A stretch of DNA of 64,000 nucleotides from Absidia repens (taxonomy: Eukaryota; Mucoromycota; Mucoromycetes; Mucorales; Cunninghamellaceae), in NCBI GenBank assembly GCA_002105175.1, contig MCGE01000001.1, forward strand, positions 1,984,001 to 2,048,000, in the 5' to 3' direction. A model generated the notes under the pieces. The model did not search any database. It was not told the origin of the DNA and saw only the letters and a program-made list of their open reading frames with translations. Of the stretch, positions 1 to 15,001 are shown in pieces (position 1 is the first letter of the stretch; every line of letters starts with the position of its first letter). The translations under genes were made by a program, and so were the position numbers.

Positions 1-248
1 ACATATACAAACGAGATCATCATTAATAATATACAGGTACAAAAAAATTCTTTATTTGAGTAATAAGAATAAAGTAAGATGACAAAAGGAGGAAGATGGA
101 GTAAAACTAAAAATAAAAAATAAAGTGCTATGTGCAAAAGCGAAATAAAAAAAAGGGCATGATATATGGAAGGGGAACAAACTATTCTAAAGAAGATAGG
201 AAGGGAGGATGGAGGAAATAAAAAATGAATGTGGACTTGAGAGATAAT

Positions 249-854
249 CTATCGGTTTTGAGTGTTGTAGTTTACTTGAGCATTGGCACGGTTGGCAAGG
301 GCTTGCTTGTGCAATTGGAGTTTCTTTTGCAAAACAGAGCTTGTTCCTTGAGTCACGTCGTAGATTTCGCCAGCAAATCGTTCTTCAAAGGTCTTTTCGT
401 TACGTTTGGCAGCAGCGTCAATAATCCAGGTAATGGCACGTCGGCGGCGTTGACGTTCCCTTAAAGCAGTTGGTACATGGGCGACTTTAGAACCCTTCTT
501 GGTAGAGGTGAGTTTCAACAAAGGCGATGCTTCTTCAATGGCACCGGCAAGGACGCTGTAGGGTTCTTGTTGTGATTTCGTTTCCAAATGACGCATACTA
601 TCGCTGACCAATCGTTGAGCACGAGCTTTCTTTCCATCACGCATCAAAGTATTCACCAATTGACTGACAAGACTATCATTAGGGACGCTGGTTTCAGTGG
701 TTATGGGTTTTGTCGCTGTGGCTGTGGTTGTGGTTGTGGCTGCAGCTGGGACTTGTGTGTCTAATGCTTCAGAAGCTGTTGTGAGTGCTCGGACAGTGAA
801 GGAAGGACGAATGGTATTGATCGTGCGAATGTTTTGTAAGAATATACGGGACAT
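249..854 (-). CDS. Mitochondrial small-subunit ribosomal protein uS7m
   Basis: Single-exon gene of 201 codons. The C-terminal two thirds match the uS7 family: a basic helix near residues 72-85 (LMRDGKKARAQRLV), the central AIEEASPLL region, an RRRRAITWIIDAA helix and the terminal KRNEKTFEERFAGE segment. The first 50 residues lack acidic residues at the start, contain Arg and Ser, and then run into a Thr/Ala-rich linker, as expected for a mitochondrial targeting sequence. The protein binds the 3' domain of the small-subunit rRNA in the mitoribosome. The start is the first ATG in frame; the stop is TAA-type and is followed by an AT-rich 3' flank (1-248) in which I see nothing else. Confidence is high for the family and good for mitochondrial location. 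Confidence 0.93.
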   Translation of the reverse strand: MSRIFLQNIRTINTIRPSFTVRALTTASEALDTQVPAAATTTTTATATKPITTETSVPNDSLVSQLVNTLMRDGKKARAQRLVSDSMRHLETKSQQEPYSVLAGAIEEASPLLKLTSTKKGSKVAHVPTALRERQRRRRAITWIIDAAAKRNEKTFEERFAGEIYDVTQGTSSVLQKKLQLHKQALANRANAQVNYNTQNR

Positions 855-1180
855 TTTAGAAGAAAAAATCTACAAAGAAAAAAAAAAAGTGAGGAGAAAA
901 AGGTATTATTTTTATTTCATTCCCGGCCCTAATTTCGTACAGAGGCTTAGCTTAGCCATGGTCGGAGTTTTCATCATATCACACAATCAATGCAATACCT
1001 ATAGTTTTCCGTCACCCCATCAAATATACGCTGTGAGAAGATATAATTTTATTGGTTGATATAGACATGAGCCCTCTAGAGACAGTAAAACATACAATGT
1101 AAAGATATAAAATAAAATAAAAACGAATTCTGACTATAACATTTTATAACTAAAACTAGAATCTATACTAAATAAACTAA
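855..1180. other. Intergenic spacer between uS7m and the Apd1-like gene
   Basis: This holds the upstream region of uS7m, with an A-rich stretch just before the start, and the 3' flank of the Apd1-like gene. No coding potential or repeat was recognised. Confidence 0.6.
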
Positions 1181-2014
1181 CTACCAAGAGAGCAGAGAGG
1201 AGGATTTCATTTCTTGAGATGTAAAGCTATTTCCCATGGCTCCACGATACAATGCTTGTATGATTTTACCTTTTTCCAGTGTTTCTTCAACGATAGCCTT
1301 ACAGTGACAGGTCTTGACCAAGCCATACCAAATACCACGTTTTCCTTGATGAGTGTATAGAATAACATTTCCAGCAATTTTATGGCCACCAATATGACTA
1401 ACCATCACAATTTCCACGTCATCCATATTGTCTTTGTTTCGTAAGATATGGTCGAATTCCCGAGCCAAGATGGGCGCTGTGACTCCGCACCGTTTGTCCC
1501 GACGTCTATGAGAGCATAACAAGAGGAGCCCTGAGTAAGGGTTGGGCTTGACGACGAGACCGTCGCTCGGGGAGGGAGGATTTTCTTTGTTGCTATCGAG
1601 TTGCTGTAAATAAGCCCAAAGACTGTCTACATTTCCAGCGTGGCATTGTGCTACCACGATGTTGTCAGGTAATATAAATAAATCTTGAGCACCTGAGATA
1701 GTTGAATGAATCGAGACCAAAGAGCTACAGGTAATCATAGTCGATCTGTCAGGTCTCGATGAGAGTAAGGCATTAGCAATAGAGTCTTTATCTTGTTCTA
1801 TCTTCTTCGGCCAGTCCGTTTGGGAGGTTGCAATCAATATATGCCGATTGTAAGGCTTTGTTGTTGCGGCAATATTACGATCGGTTTTGATGTCGAGGGG
1901 TGGATAGGCTTGATGTTCTTCACAAGGATCTTGGCAAGTGAGGCAATCGTCACCAGCAAACATATCAGATGAGGGTTCCACGTCTTTGAAGATAAGTCTA
2001 CGTAAGGATTCCAT
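1181..2014 (-). CDS. Apd1/Aim32-type bis-histidinyl [2Fe-2S] protein
   Basis: Intronless gene of 277 codons with a thioredoxin-like ferredoxin fold typical of the fungal sucrase/ferredoxin-like family. Two conserved motifs are visible: C167-X8-C176 (CSHRRRDKRC) and, 30 residues later, H207-X3-H211 (HIGGH). Together they match the CX8C...HxGGH signature by which Apd1 and Aim32 bind a [2Fe-2S] cluster through two cysteines and two histidines. An N-terminal CLTCQDPC segment (residues 24-31) is also present. The last three residues are L-S-W, which fits the [LIM]-[DES]-[WF] C-terminal signal read by the cytosolic iron-sulfur targeting complex; this suggests a cytosolic protein matured by that system. 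There is no obvious mitochondrial presequence. The role is probably thiol or redox homeostasis. Family assignment is secure; Apd1 versus Aim32 orthology is not settled. Confidence 0.9.
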   Translation of the reverse strand: MESLRRLIFKDVEPSSDMFAGDDCLTCQDPCEEHQAYPPLDIKTDRNIAATTKPYNRHILIATSQTDWPKKIEQDKDSIANALLSSRPDRSTMITCSSLVSIHSTISGAQDLFILPDNIVVAQCHAGNVDSLWAYLQQLDSNKENPPSPSDGLVVKPNPYSGLLLLCSHRRRDKRCGVTAPILAREFDHILRNKDNMDDVEIVMVSHIGGHKIAGNVILYTHQGKRGIWYGLVKTCHCKAIVEETLEKGKIIQALYRGAMGNSFTSQEMKSSSLLSW

Positions 2015-2810
2015 AGTTGAGTGGTATAATAGAATGATCTAGTGAAGGAAAGGGAGTGGGATGAATAGGTTGTTCAATACAAGAAGGTAGAAGATAAAAA
2101 CGATAAGGCGTGGAAAAAATATTACAGCGAGAAGAAAAAAGGGGAAAATAAAAGACAGTGAGAAAAAAGGGGCGAATTTAAGTAAGGCGGGGAGCGAGCG
2201 GCATTGCGGCACAAAAAGAAAAATACCGAATCTCCCCCCTCCCCTCCATCAAAGAATTAAGAACCAACTAAATTCAAAAAATTCTAGACAAACAAATATG
2301 TAAATGCGCAAAAAAATAAAATTAAAAATAAAGGCCGTCATCATATTCGTTGATCATCCATCCTCTTGCATACTACTTGCACGTTCATAGAAACCAACCT
2401 TGATTGTTTGTAAGTGTCATTCAGTCAACTCACTACTAAATATAAAACCACGTGCCTTGTCAATCACTTGTTCCACATTACCATCATTTTGTCTTATGAA
2501 AAAAACCAGCTTTCCATATAACCTCTTTGTCGACGAATTAAAACGCAGATATTTTGGAACGACAACAGGGAAATATGTTACACGACCTTCCACATAGTAC
2601 ACAGCAAAAAGTGATATTCAGATAAATCAATATGATGCGATTTAGCAAGAACATAAGGTAAAACCTTAACTGTTGCAACGTTTTGTATTCAATTTTCAAA
2701 ACATTCTCCCACTCAAAGAATTGATTTACTGGGTGTCAGGGGAAGGTTTCTGCGCAGTAAGTGATTGAAGACTGCCAACTATCAAGGGAAAAAATTAGTC
2801 TTTGTGGGTG
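2015..2810. other. Upstream flank of the Apd1-like gene
   Basis: AT-rich, A-tract-rich DNA. A 61-codon open frame on the minus strand (2417-2602) looks somewhat protein-like, with mixed hydrophobic and charged residues, but no gene structure surrounds it. It may be a decayed fragment. No other feature was seen. Confidence 0.4.
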
Positions 2811-3480
2811 AATTAGAGAGCAGGTGTTTGGTAGGACACTCACAAGCAACTATAATAGCGGAATTGAGGATTGTCAAATGGGTCCATGGATGGTGAATAA
2901 AAAAGATATCTTCTATTGAAGCATATATTAATAGATACTGAAGCTAGAGGCGATGAGTTCATTTGTACCTAGTGATCAAGTGGAAGGTATTATCGGAAGA
3001 GGCATAAGGAAGCTAAAAGTAATATTTAAAGAATGGTCAGCACTAGTCTAAAGGGTCAATAATAATACGGGAGCTGATGTACTGCGTAATGCATAAAAAA
3101 AAACAATAAAGAAATACCTTTTAAAGTATGACAGTTGTCAATACTAATGTAAAGAGGTGATAGTAAAATGGATCTATTGTTCATGACATGAGAGATACTA
3201 ATGGACATTATTATTAAAGCATATAAAAGGAGATATATTTTATTCAGAAATAAATACAATTTATGGACAAACTAGCACTAAACTAAGCTAAAGAAGGCTA
3301 CAAAAGTCAGCTAATGGTATTCCCAAATCTTGAATCCAAAATGAAAAGTATCCCCATGATGTTTGCATTGCATTTTTCAAAATGCCCCTGATTCAAGTTC
3401 TAATGCTAATCCAAGATCATCATCACTTAAACTTCATTGAAGCTTTAATGAAGGAAACAAAAGAGAAAGGGGAAAAGGAA
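2810..3480 (-). repeat. Dispersed core element, degraded copy (arm 1)
   Basis: This is the most diverged copy of a repeat family that recurs through the window. On the minus strand it holds the recognisable core (near 3330-3380, with ATGAAAAGTATCCCCATG in place of the usual ATGAAAGGGTTTCCCCATG), the TAGTTTAG-type block and several AATAAA-bearing blocks. Homologous text occurs at 51.8-52.5 and 60.7-61.4 kb. It has no open frame and the CACGTG start motif is not preserved. Confidence 0.6.
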
Positions 3481-3495
3481 AAGGAAAATGGTTAA

Positions 3496-3531
<36 letters not shown>

Positions 3532-3985
3532 CACATGGACTGGGTGTAAATACGGCCACCATTCACCCGTTCGATTGAGCGTTGAGGACTACTGTTGAGA
3601 CACAATGGGCTGCCCACGAAAGTGCTAATGGCGGAGGCATCTGTCATTATCTTTCTTACCCCCATCGAATCCTACATTTCACGACCTCCCCCTGACACTG
3701 TGCTAAGAATTTCCAAAACTCCAGCGGAGTACCAAAGTCAAAAAATCCGTCATATATACTTGCCGAGTTGCATCTTATAAAAGTAATTATAAATCGAAGT
3801 ATCACATGAATGGCGGTTCCATCCAGTGTACGCACTTCAAAAATTTAAATCATAAACGTAAAACATATATACACATTCGTAAACCATAGGGCACCATTGC
3901 ATTGGGAAAAAAAAGTTTTATTTCAAAAAATAAATGTCATAAAATGTAAAAAAAAAAAAAACAACAACTAAGGATGGAAGATAAT
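3481..3985. repeat. (AAAT)n microsatellite and 3' flank of RBM22
   Basis: An uninterrupted TAAA-type tetranucleotide run lies at about 3492-3530. The rest is AT-rich 3' flank of the splicing-factor gene, including an A tract at 3949-3960. No gene was recognised. Confidence 0.7.
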
Positions 3986-5539
3986 CTATGATGAGAATGT
4001 AGGGTTTGATCCCAAGGCAGATGAGCCTTGAGAGGTTGGGTCTTGACTGGGATATTTTGCAGTATCATTCTTGGCTTCCATCGAAGGAGGAGCAGGCACC
4101 TTCATCTTGGTCATATCTGGTTGTTCTGGTCCCTTGGGTCCTCTTGGTCTAGGTTTTCCCCATGCCACCCGTAATGGAATTCCCTCTAATACCAATCCTA
4201 CGCTTTCCACCTTTTCTGCCGCAAGTTCCGCTGATGACCGTGTTACAAAGTTGACAAATGCACAGCTTGACTTTTGAATAACAATAACAGATTTGATTTC
4301 ACCGAATGCATAGAAGAAGCCCCTACAAGAAATTATCCAAGTATTAGCATGAACTGTAGTATTTTCTTTGAGTTACAACTTACTTTATGTGTTCTTGCGT
4401 GATAGTCGAATCTATTCCAGTGATAAATAAAGTTGTCTGTTTGAACGAAGAAGAAAAAAGCTGCAGTTAGTAACGTATATTGACCCTTTAATTGCCCTTT
4501 TATGTAATCTTTACCACTGATTTGTCTTCAGGCGGCGCTAATGATGATTTCATGTTGTTCGTTCGTCCAAGAATTTTTTTTGCTACAGGATCATTGATAC
4601 CTCGGTAACGATCTTTAATGTTTTGTTTGGCCATGTCCTTGTTTTCTTCAGGAATTTCGTGTCTAAATTGTATAACGCATAAACAACAGTTAATACATTG
4701 TCAAGTTTTGTACTTTCAAAGGTCTCTTTCATTTTACCTGTATGGACAAGAATTCCCACGATTACATTCACCACGAACAAAGAACGAACAAATATGAGCA
4801 CGGTTACGTTTGTAGTAAGGTTCAGAACGAGCCAAGTTTTTGAGGATATCCCTATTGCCTGCTGAGCCTTGACCACTGCCATATGGATCGCTACTGTCAT
4901 CATCCATCTATTCATGTCATACCAATACGCAAATAAAAATCACAAATGACATGGTTAATATAACCACACTTGTCCCCATCGTTTATCCTCAAACTTTTCA
5001 TTATATCGTCCTTTTTCTTACCTTGTTAGCAAGGTTTTGCGCATGGTATTGTCGGTTGATATCTGTGGTAGGTGCATCAGGCTTGATCCCAAGAGCCGTA
5101 TCTCTAACTTGTACAGGAAGACCTAAATAATGAATCGTAAAAGAGAAAGAAGATTAAAAAAGAGATTCAACCTAAGCTATACGGGAAGTGCTCTTACCAT
5201 ATTGTAAATCTAAGATGCAAGTTTGACAAACGTTTTTCAATTTTGCGCAGTTTTGACAGATTTCAGTTTTCTTATGACGCATATTCGATCCAGGTTGCCA
5301 GCGAAATACCGTGAAAGGTCTGTTGCAAGTTTTGCATTCTTTGCCAAAAGGTTGTTTGGACATGCGTACATATGGATTGTCCCCTAAGCATGTTTCGCAG
5401 AGAATAGGGAATTCCTAAAAATGAAAAAAAGACACTTTATGTTACCATAGTGCGTACATAGATATACAAGAGTCATAGTAATGATACCTACCGAATCTTC
5501 CCAGCCTTGTTTATTAATATCAGCTTTTGTCAAACTCAT
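3986..5539 (-). CDS. Pre-mRNA splicing factor RBM22/Slt11/Cwf5
   Basis: Seven exons on the minus strand: 5492-5539, 5198-5414, 5022-5122, 4738-4907, 4515-4662, 4384-4436, 3986-4322. All introns are GT-AG and the joined frame gives 357 residues. In order it holds an N-terminal Cys-rich zinc-binding region (CETC, CKTC, CQNC and CQTC pairs), a CCCH finger (C-X7-C-X5-C-X3-[10 protein letters not shown]...CPYRH), the family hallmark [19 protein letters not shown], and an RRM beginning TLFITGI with the RNP1-like SCAFVNFVT. The protein binds U6 snRNA and the intron in the activated spliceosome and helps shape the catalytic core. The tail is Pro/Ser-rich. It is divergently paired with MCM4 (229 bp between starts). 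Confidence 0.95.
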
Positions 5540-5768
5540 TGGTGGTAGTTGTGTTATTGATTACGAAGAAGAAGTAAAGAAAAAAAAATGGAAGGAGGTT
5601 GAATTTTTAAAAATGGCTGCTATTTTGCTCATCCAATCAAAATGATTCAACGTCACTTTAGGAACAGCCCAAAAAATACGCCGCGACTTGAAAAAAAAAT
5701 AATTTTTTCGCGATCGCTTTTGTTTTTCTTGTTGGTTTCATTTATTACAACTTCCAAAAGTCTCAAAA
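5540..5768. promoter_or_regulatory. Shared divergent promoter of RBM22 and MCM4
   Basis: The two start codons are 229 bp apart. The spacer contains TTTTTTCGCGATCGC at 5703-5717, 52 nt before the MCM4 ATG. It has a palindromic GCGATCGC core and resembles, without matching exactly, E2F/MBF-type G1/S sites. A second CG-rich patch lies near 5668-5680. Cell-cycle control of MCM4 through this motif is inference. Confidence 0.45.
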
Positions 5769-9661
<3,893 letters not shown>

Positions 9662-10236
9662 TTTAGATAGTCATGTGCATTTATGGTGGTTTATAGTTTC
9701 AGTTTTAGTTATAGTTTTAGTTATATTTATCTTTTAGTAGTTATTCATTCAATGTCATCAATAAAAAAAAAAAACTTACTATTTTAATATTCTGTCATCC
9801 ATGTATTATTTCTGTGATTGCGTGTATGTATGTGTTTATTTTTTTTCGTTCTTGTCTCCTTGGTGCTACGATCGCCACCAATAATGACTCTCTTACCCCT
9901 TTTGTTTTGTTGTGTATCCGCTTCACGGAAAATCCATCAAATGGGATTGCTGTGATAGATGACACAAGATGCACTATGTATAGTAAAGAGTGTGCCTTCA
10001 TTGATGAGCTATATGCATCCTCTAAGAGTTATATATGATAGGACTATCATCATCCCCAATTATTACAACCAACCCAACAACTTAGTGATGTTGGCGTTAT
10101 GAGACCAACGCTTATGACACACTGCCCTTTGAAAGAAAAAAATTAGCAAAATATATCGGGATTTAAAAACGGTGCCTCGGAAAAATCTGGTTTGCCAGGC
10201 TGAACTTTACTTTCGTGTTCCAAACTAGGTAATATA

Positions 10237-10607
10237 AGATAAGAGAATCGAGCATGTGAGAACACACTGAACGAAAATAACAATTGTCATCTTATCATTA
10301 TCTGTAAACTCCCATTTTCTTGTATACATCAAATATTTATATATTGTGTTTACATGTGTATGTTTACAATATATAAAGCCAGTACAGTGTAACGGGTAGT
10401 TAGACTATGTTTCAGTATGATATAATATTGTCATATCATACTGACCTGATTTAACGCACATCCAGTAATTTATGGTTTGGTTGGCTCGTCGTATATATCT
10501 CAATTTGTGTAAGACTTTTGAAGTTTCGCTCGACCTTTTACAGAAAGCGGAACGGGCTTTGGTTTATATCTCATTACCAACGAGTCTTCCCGAAAAGGTT
10601 ATGATAA
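10237..10607. promoter_or_regulatory. Cluster of HGATAR sites upstream of the GATA factor
   Basis: Four canonical sites lie 220-590 nt upstream of the start: AGATAA at 10237-10242, TTATCA at 10292-10297, TTATCT at 10298-10303 and TGATAA at 10602-10607. The second and third are adjacent. AreA-type factors bind HGATAR, so self-regulation or cross-regulation by other GATA factors is plausible. This is inference from motif matches, and such motifs also arise by chance in AT-rich DNA. Confidence 0.4.
10412..10444. repeat. Perfect 12-bp stem hairpin
   Basis: TCAGTATGATAT (10412-10423) is followed after 9 nt by its exact reverse complement ATATCATACTGA (10433-10444). It may be a regulatory dyad, a transcript-end structure or a footprint of a small mobile element; nothing else identifies it. 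Confidence 0.8.
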
Positions 10608-10823
10608 GTTTACCACAGTCCAATAAAACTCGTAGAACCGCCAAAGAAAAGGGGATCGCTGATCTTATTTTAAAAAGGCCAACATAAAAAAATTAAGATT
10701 CCGAACCGCTTTCTGAACTTAAATCCATGCTCCCTTCTTTATTTTATTCTTTTTCTTTCTACTATTCATTACCTTTTTTTCCCTCCTCTCTCAATCATAT
10801 ATACACTACCCATATAATACGCA

Positions 10824-12880
10824 ATGCACCCCAAAAATCAAATTGCTGACAAATTATTGACAGATTCTCTTTTCCCAAGTCCAGAGGTCCAAGACGAAGA
10901 TTCAGATCAAAGTGATCCTCTCTCAAGTCAGATTTGGCGATTGTATACCAAGGCGAAAGATACTCTTCCGAATGGCTCAAGACTGGAAAACCTTACTTGG
11001 AGAATGATGGCTATGACACTCAAAAACAAGGAAGAAGAAGAAAAAGAAGAAAGCAGTACACAAACTGAAAATACTACTGGCATCGATATGAAACAACAGC
11101 CTCCACCTGCGGACGATACCACCTCCTTGTTGTCTTCATCCGCACCACCATATATGATGGACTACTTACGTGAAAATCTGGATCAAGAAAAAAAGAATGT
11201 TCTCATATCTGGCAGTTCCCGTGCAAATACGTATCATGATCAAAAATACACGGTAAGGTGAAAAATAGACAAAATAATAGAGCATGATATTCATCCCACT
11301 AACACCTTTTTTTTTTTTTTGTTTGATAGCCTACCAAAAGAAGAGCCGAATCTCCCAAGTTTTGCAACAGTATCACGATTCCTACACAAGATGACTTGGA
11401 GATATTGAAAGAAGATGAAATGGCATCTCCTTTGGCGATGGACTCGATCAGCAACTCAGTACCTCCTCAATCATATATGTCACCTCATTTATTACAGCAC
11501 TATACCTCGCCAGCCCCTACCAATGATTTCTCTGGTTCGTATTATTTTGGAACCAAGTCTCCATCAACAATGCCTTCTACCCCTCAATATGAAAGTTATC
11601 AACTGCAACACCAGTCACTACCTACTGGTGGTCTTAGCTTTGAAGAACTTTTCTCTATGTATTATCCTACCAACAGCACGAACGATCAGCATCTCACTTC
11701 TACTTCCACAGTTGGAACTGCTCCTCGACCGTCTACCAGCGAACAATTTGATCAGCACCATAACAATATCAACATGCCATCCCACCCAAGCTCACTCTCC
11801 TCGATGGATTCGCCAACTGGCTCAGAACAGTCTATATCCAAACCTCCACCAATCAATCAGAAAATGACAACAGCAAAAAGTAGAACTATATGTAAAAATT
11901 GCAGCACCTCTACTACACCGCTTTGGAGGCGTGATGCTCAAGGACAACCCCTTTGCAATGCGTGTGGTCTATTTTTGAAACTTCATGGTGTAGTACGCCC
12001 TCTATGTCTCAAGTCTGATGTGATCAAGAAACGCAACCGCTCCAATGCATCAGGCAAGAAAGGAAAACAATCATCTCAGCAGCAATCAGCACCTAGTACG
12101 CCACCAGAATCATCAATAGCAACGTCATCCCCACCACCCTTTACAAATTATTCACCACACCATCAGGATATTATTGCAACAACCAACCATATCAGCACCG
12201 TAGAATTAACGTCATCATCAATAAAAGCCTCAACACACCCATCACCTCCACCAGCAACTGCTATGGTTGCTCCTCCACCAATTAGCAAACGCCAACGACG
12301 CACAACTCTGATGCCTATCATGTCAACAACAACGGTGGATGCAACAGCATCTTACTCATCATCATTACCGGACTCGATCTTACAATCACCTACATCGCCA
12401 TCTAATTATCAGTCTCAATATGCTGGTCATGGAAACACTTACGGAGATGTGAATATCAGTCATGGACGTGGCCCATCGTATGCTCCTCCCTTATCATCTT
12501 CTCCACCTGGACTCATGTCATCTTCTTCTTCTCACTCTTCTCTGGGAAGCTTATGGTCCAACCCATCAGTATCAGCGCGTCCATCAGCCAGAACAGCAAC
12601 CATGTCACCCTCGTCGTCTCTGTCTTCTACATCTGCACCGTCTGGAAACGAGGTATACAGCATATTGGAATCCATCGGTCTGCAGCTGAACAATCTGCCC
12701 CCTGAAGTCTTGCCATTAGTTGCATCCGCAGCTCAATATCATGCAGCCAATAAACAACGTCAGCAACAAGGTCTGGTATCTGGTGGTGACAGTGGCGGAG
12801 GTATTCCTGATATTTCTGCCCTACTTCAACAAATATATCCTTCACAACAGCCCGAATCACACATTTCCCCTCAACCATAG
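10824..12880 (+). CDS. AreA/Nit2-like GATA transcription factor (nitrogen regulator)
   Basis: Two exons, 10824-11252 and 11330-12880, join in phase 0 to 659 residues. Residues 36-65 ([14 protein letters not shown]...LENLTWRMM) match the short N-terminal domain shared by fungal AreA/Nit2/Gln3-type activators (DUF1752). The single zinc finger is C331-X2-C334-X17-C352-X2-C355, the fungal IVa type, followed by the basic tail [17 protein letters not shown] that contacts DNA. The rest is Ser/Pro/Gln-rich, as in activator domains, and ends in a Pro/Gln-rich tail. The family activates genes for secondary nitrogen sources when ammonium or glutamine is limiting. GATA motifs in its own promoter fit that role. 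AATAAA near 12978 is a likely poly(A) signal. The exact orthologue (AreA versus AreB-like) cannot be decided here. Confidence 0.9.
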
Positions 12881-13206
12881 TTTAGTCTTCTTTGTATAGT
12901 GTATTGTATAGTTATCGTTTGTATCTATAGTAGTCTTATCCTTTATTTCTTCTTATTTTATTGTACAATTTTTTTTTAATAAAAATATCTTCACCATTTG
13001 GTCATGTGTTGTCAGCTTTTTATTTTTTACGAAGGTATATCCTTTTTTTTTTTCACTACTCAGCATTGGATTACTTAATTTTTCAAACCCCGTTTTCAGG
13101 GCACCCCCCCTTTTTTACCATCTTTTTTTTTTCATCCTTTTCGCCACAACAAAGTGCACTTTTTATTTATCTTCTATCTATAGCTGCAAAATAAAATGGA
13201 AATTTA
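12881..13206. other. 3' flank of the GATA-factor gene
   Basis: T-rich 3' flank with poly(A)-like AATAAA near 12978 and several T runs. No gene was seen. Confidence 0.6.
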
Positions 13207-13565
13207 GTGTGGATTCTTCAAGCTATTTTGACTCTTACCGAACAACTCAAAAAAGTAGGACGAACTGCCTGTGCAATTCCCAAGGATGATTATTGTCATG
13301 CTCTGCAGAGTATTCCACTTTATAAATCTCGTGATTTCAATTTATCGCTCAGTTGGCATATTATCAAGGTTGTGGATGATATGAGAATTTAATTGTACAA
13401 TAGCCGTTATATAAAGATGGATAAGGGAATCCGGATCAGCTGCATTCATATTGTATCTAGAAATCAACTTCGACGATGAAATATGGCAAAAGCGACAATT
13501 AGCTTATATCTACTCTCCCGTCTCTCGTCAATTTATACCCTTATATTTACCTCCCTTCCTGACGG
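13207..13565 (+). pseudogene. Gene-like fragment of unknown family
   Basis: Two neighbouring open stretches look protein-like. The first (13207-13392) reads ILTLTEQLKKVGRTACAI and continues to WHIIKVVDDMRI; it follows an AG acceptor. The second (about 13460-13564) reads NFDDEIWQKRQLAYIYSPVS and ends at a plausible GTATGT donor. A stop and a shifted frame lie between them, no start codon context is convincing, and repeat DNA begins directly downstream. I do not recognise the family. It is best seen as the remnant of a gene or of a mobile-element protein. Confidence 0.35.
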
Positions 13566-13879
13566 TATGTTATTATAATTTTATTAACACACACTTCCAT
13601 CACATTATAGTTTACGTACCATACTATCCTCTCATGTTTTAATAAAGACTATTTTTCAATAAAGTCTCAGCTCATTATGTTTATGCAGCTTCATAGTTGT
13701 AATATTATTTATTCATCAATAAAAAGTATATACTCTATAAATTATACTCCAGCTATGCTGATTTACCAATGATCTTGAGATATATACATATTTTATTAAT
13801 CCCATATTGTGCATTAGCAGGCATGGTTAAGCGGGTATTGAAAAAGCATAACGCGAGCGTGCAATTCACGAAGAGGGGG

Positions 13880-15001
13880 GGGGAAAAGATCTATTGGCGG
13901 AAGCATGAGGAAAACAAATTGAGATTTAAAAATTGGTCAACACTAATCTGAAGGTACAGTTGTAAAAAGAGAACCAATATACAACACAGTACAGTATAAC
14001 GAATGAGAAAAACTGACATTACATATTTTATTGAAACATGAACAGTCGATCTAAAGGGTGATGGTAAAAAAAAAGAAAAAAAGAAAAAACAGAATCTGTT
14101 GCATATGACATGTGAGAGACTAATGGAATGACTTCATTGAAGCAAGTAAAAAGAGACATAAAAGACATATTTTATTCAATATAGATTCAAACTACGGACA
14201 AACTAAAACTAAACAAAGCTAATGACGACTCCAAAAAGTCAACTAACGGTGGTCCCAAATCCTGAATCCAAAATGAAAGGGTTTCTCCATGCATCTTGTA
14301 ATCCCTGAGCTAAACCCCCTTCTAAACTAGTCCTGATACTATTCTAAGTTCAACATGACCCAATAGAAGTTGAATGATGAAGAAAAAATATAGAGGGAAA
14401 AAAGAAATTAAAAGAAAGAGAGGAGGCTGGAGGAGGGAAATTGAGAGAAAATATATTCACGTGGGCGGGGTGTGAATATTTTCTGTGTGGGATTTCTTTT
14501 TGGCGGTATAAAAAAGGAACTTCCTCTTTTTTTTTTTTTTTTTAATGATCAACATCTTGCAACTTCATCAACATGGTGGTTATCTTCTCATGACTTTAAT
14601 CACTATTATTCAATGTCGGAATCATTGTTGTTCTTCTTTGATCCTTCGCAGACAGGATAGAACCATTCCACCTAGTTTAGTTTATCCCTCCATTGTAGGA
14701 TAGTTTGCCATTAACTATATAATAGCTTACCCCCTTTGATTGGACCAGTATATCATACTTTATATTTATTGTGCAACAAGACACTTCTCCCACCACCAAG
14801 TTTCCTACCATTAGATATGTGTCATGGCACTATTAATAAACAGTATGAAGTAGTTTTGTTTAGTAGTCATATCATAGATTACATCTACATCGTAATAAAA
14901 TATGTCGTCCTTTTAACTTTATCGTCTCTCATACGTTTAATTTGTGCTGTCGAATGGGTATACTCACACTATACTGTACAGTACGGTAGAGCAGGGTGCA
15001 T
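13880..15001. repeat. Dispersed divergent element, full two-armed copy
   Basis: The central motif CACGTGGGCGGG lies at 14458-14469. Arm 1 runs leftward (minus strand) with an AG/CT-rich tract, the folded core at about 14266-14325 and AATAAA-rich blocks down to about 13880. Arm 2 runs rightward with a T tract, TCAACATGGTGG (about 14569-14580), a CTTCGCAGACAGGAT block, TAGTTTAGTT and several AATAAA-type signals up to about 15000. The same two-arm order is seen at 51.8-53.1 and 60.7-62.0 kb. There is no conserved open frame in either arm. Confidence 0.75.

Larger units (their letters stand above)
9662..10823. other. Intergenic region between MCM4 and the GATA factor
   Basis: It holds the MCM4 3' flank, a perfect hairpin (10412-10444), several GATA motifs and a CT-rich stretch (10720-10790) just before the GATA-factor start. 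A 71-codon open frame at 10472-10687 has no recognisable similarity and I do not call it a gene. Confidence 0.6.

Noticed and set aside
4583..4915. 110-codon frame inside the RBM22 gene
   Set aside because: It reads the wrong frame through exons 4 and 5 and the intron between them; the spliced reading gives the conserved RBM22 sequence.
14250..14330. The dispersed core as a tRNA, 5S rRNA or SINE
   Set aside because: No A-box/B-box pair, cloverleaf or terminal T4 stop was seen; the AATAAA-rich tail and CACGTG start point to RNA polymerase II if it is transcribed at all.
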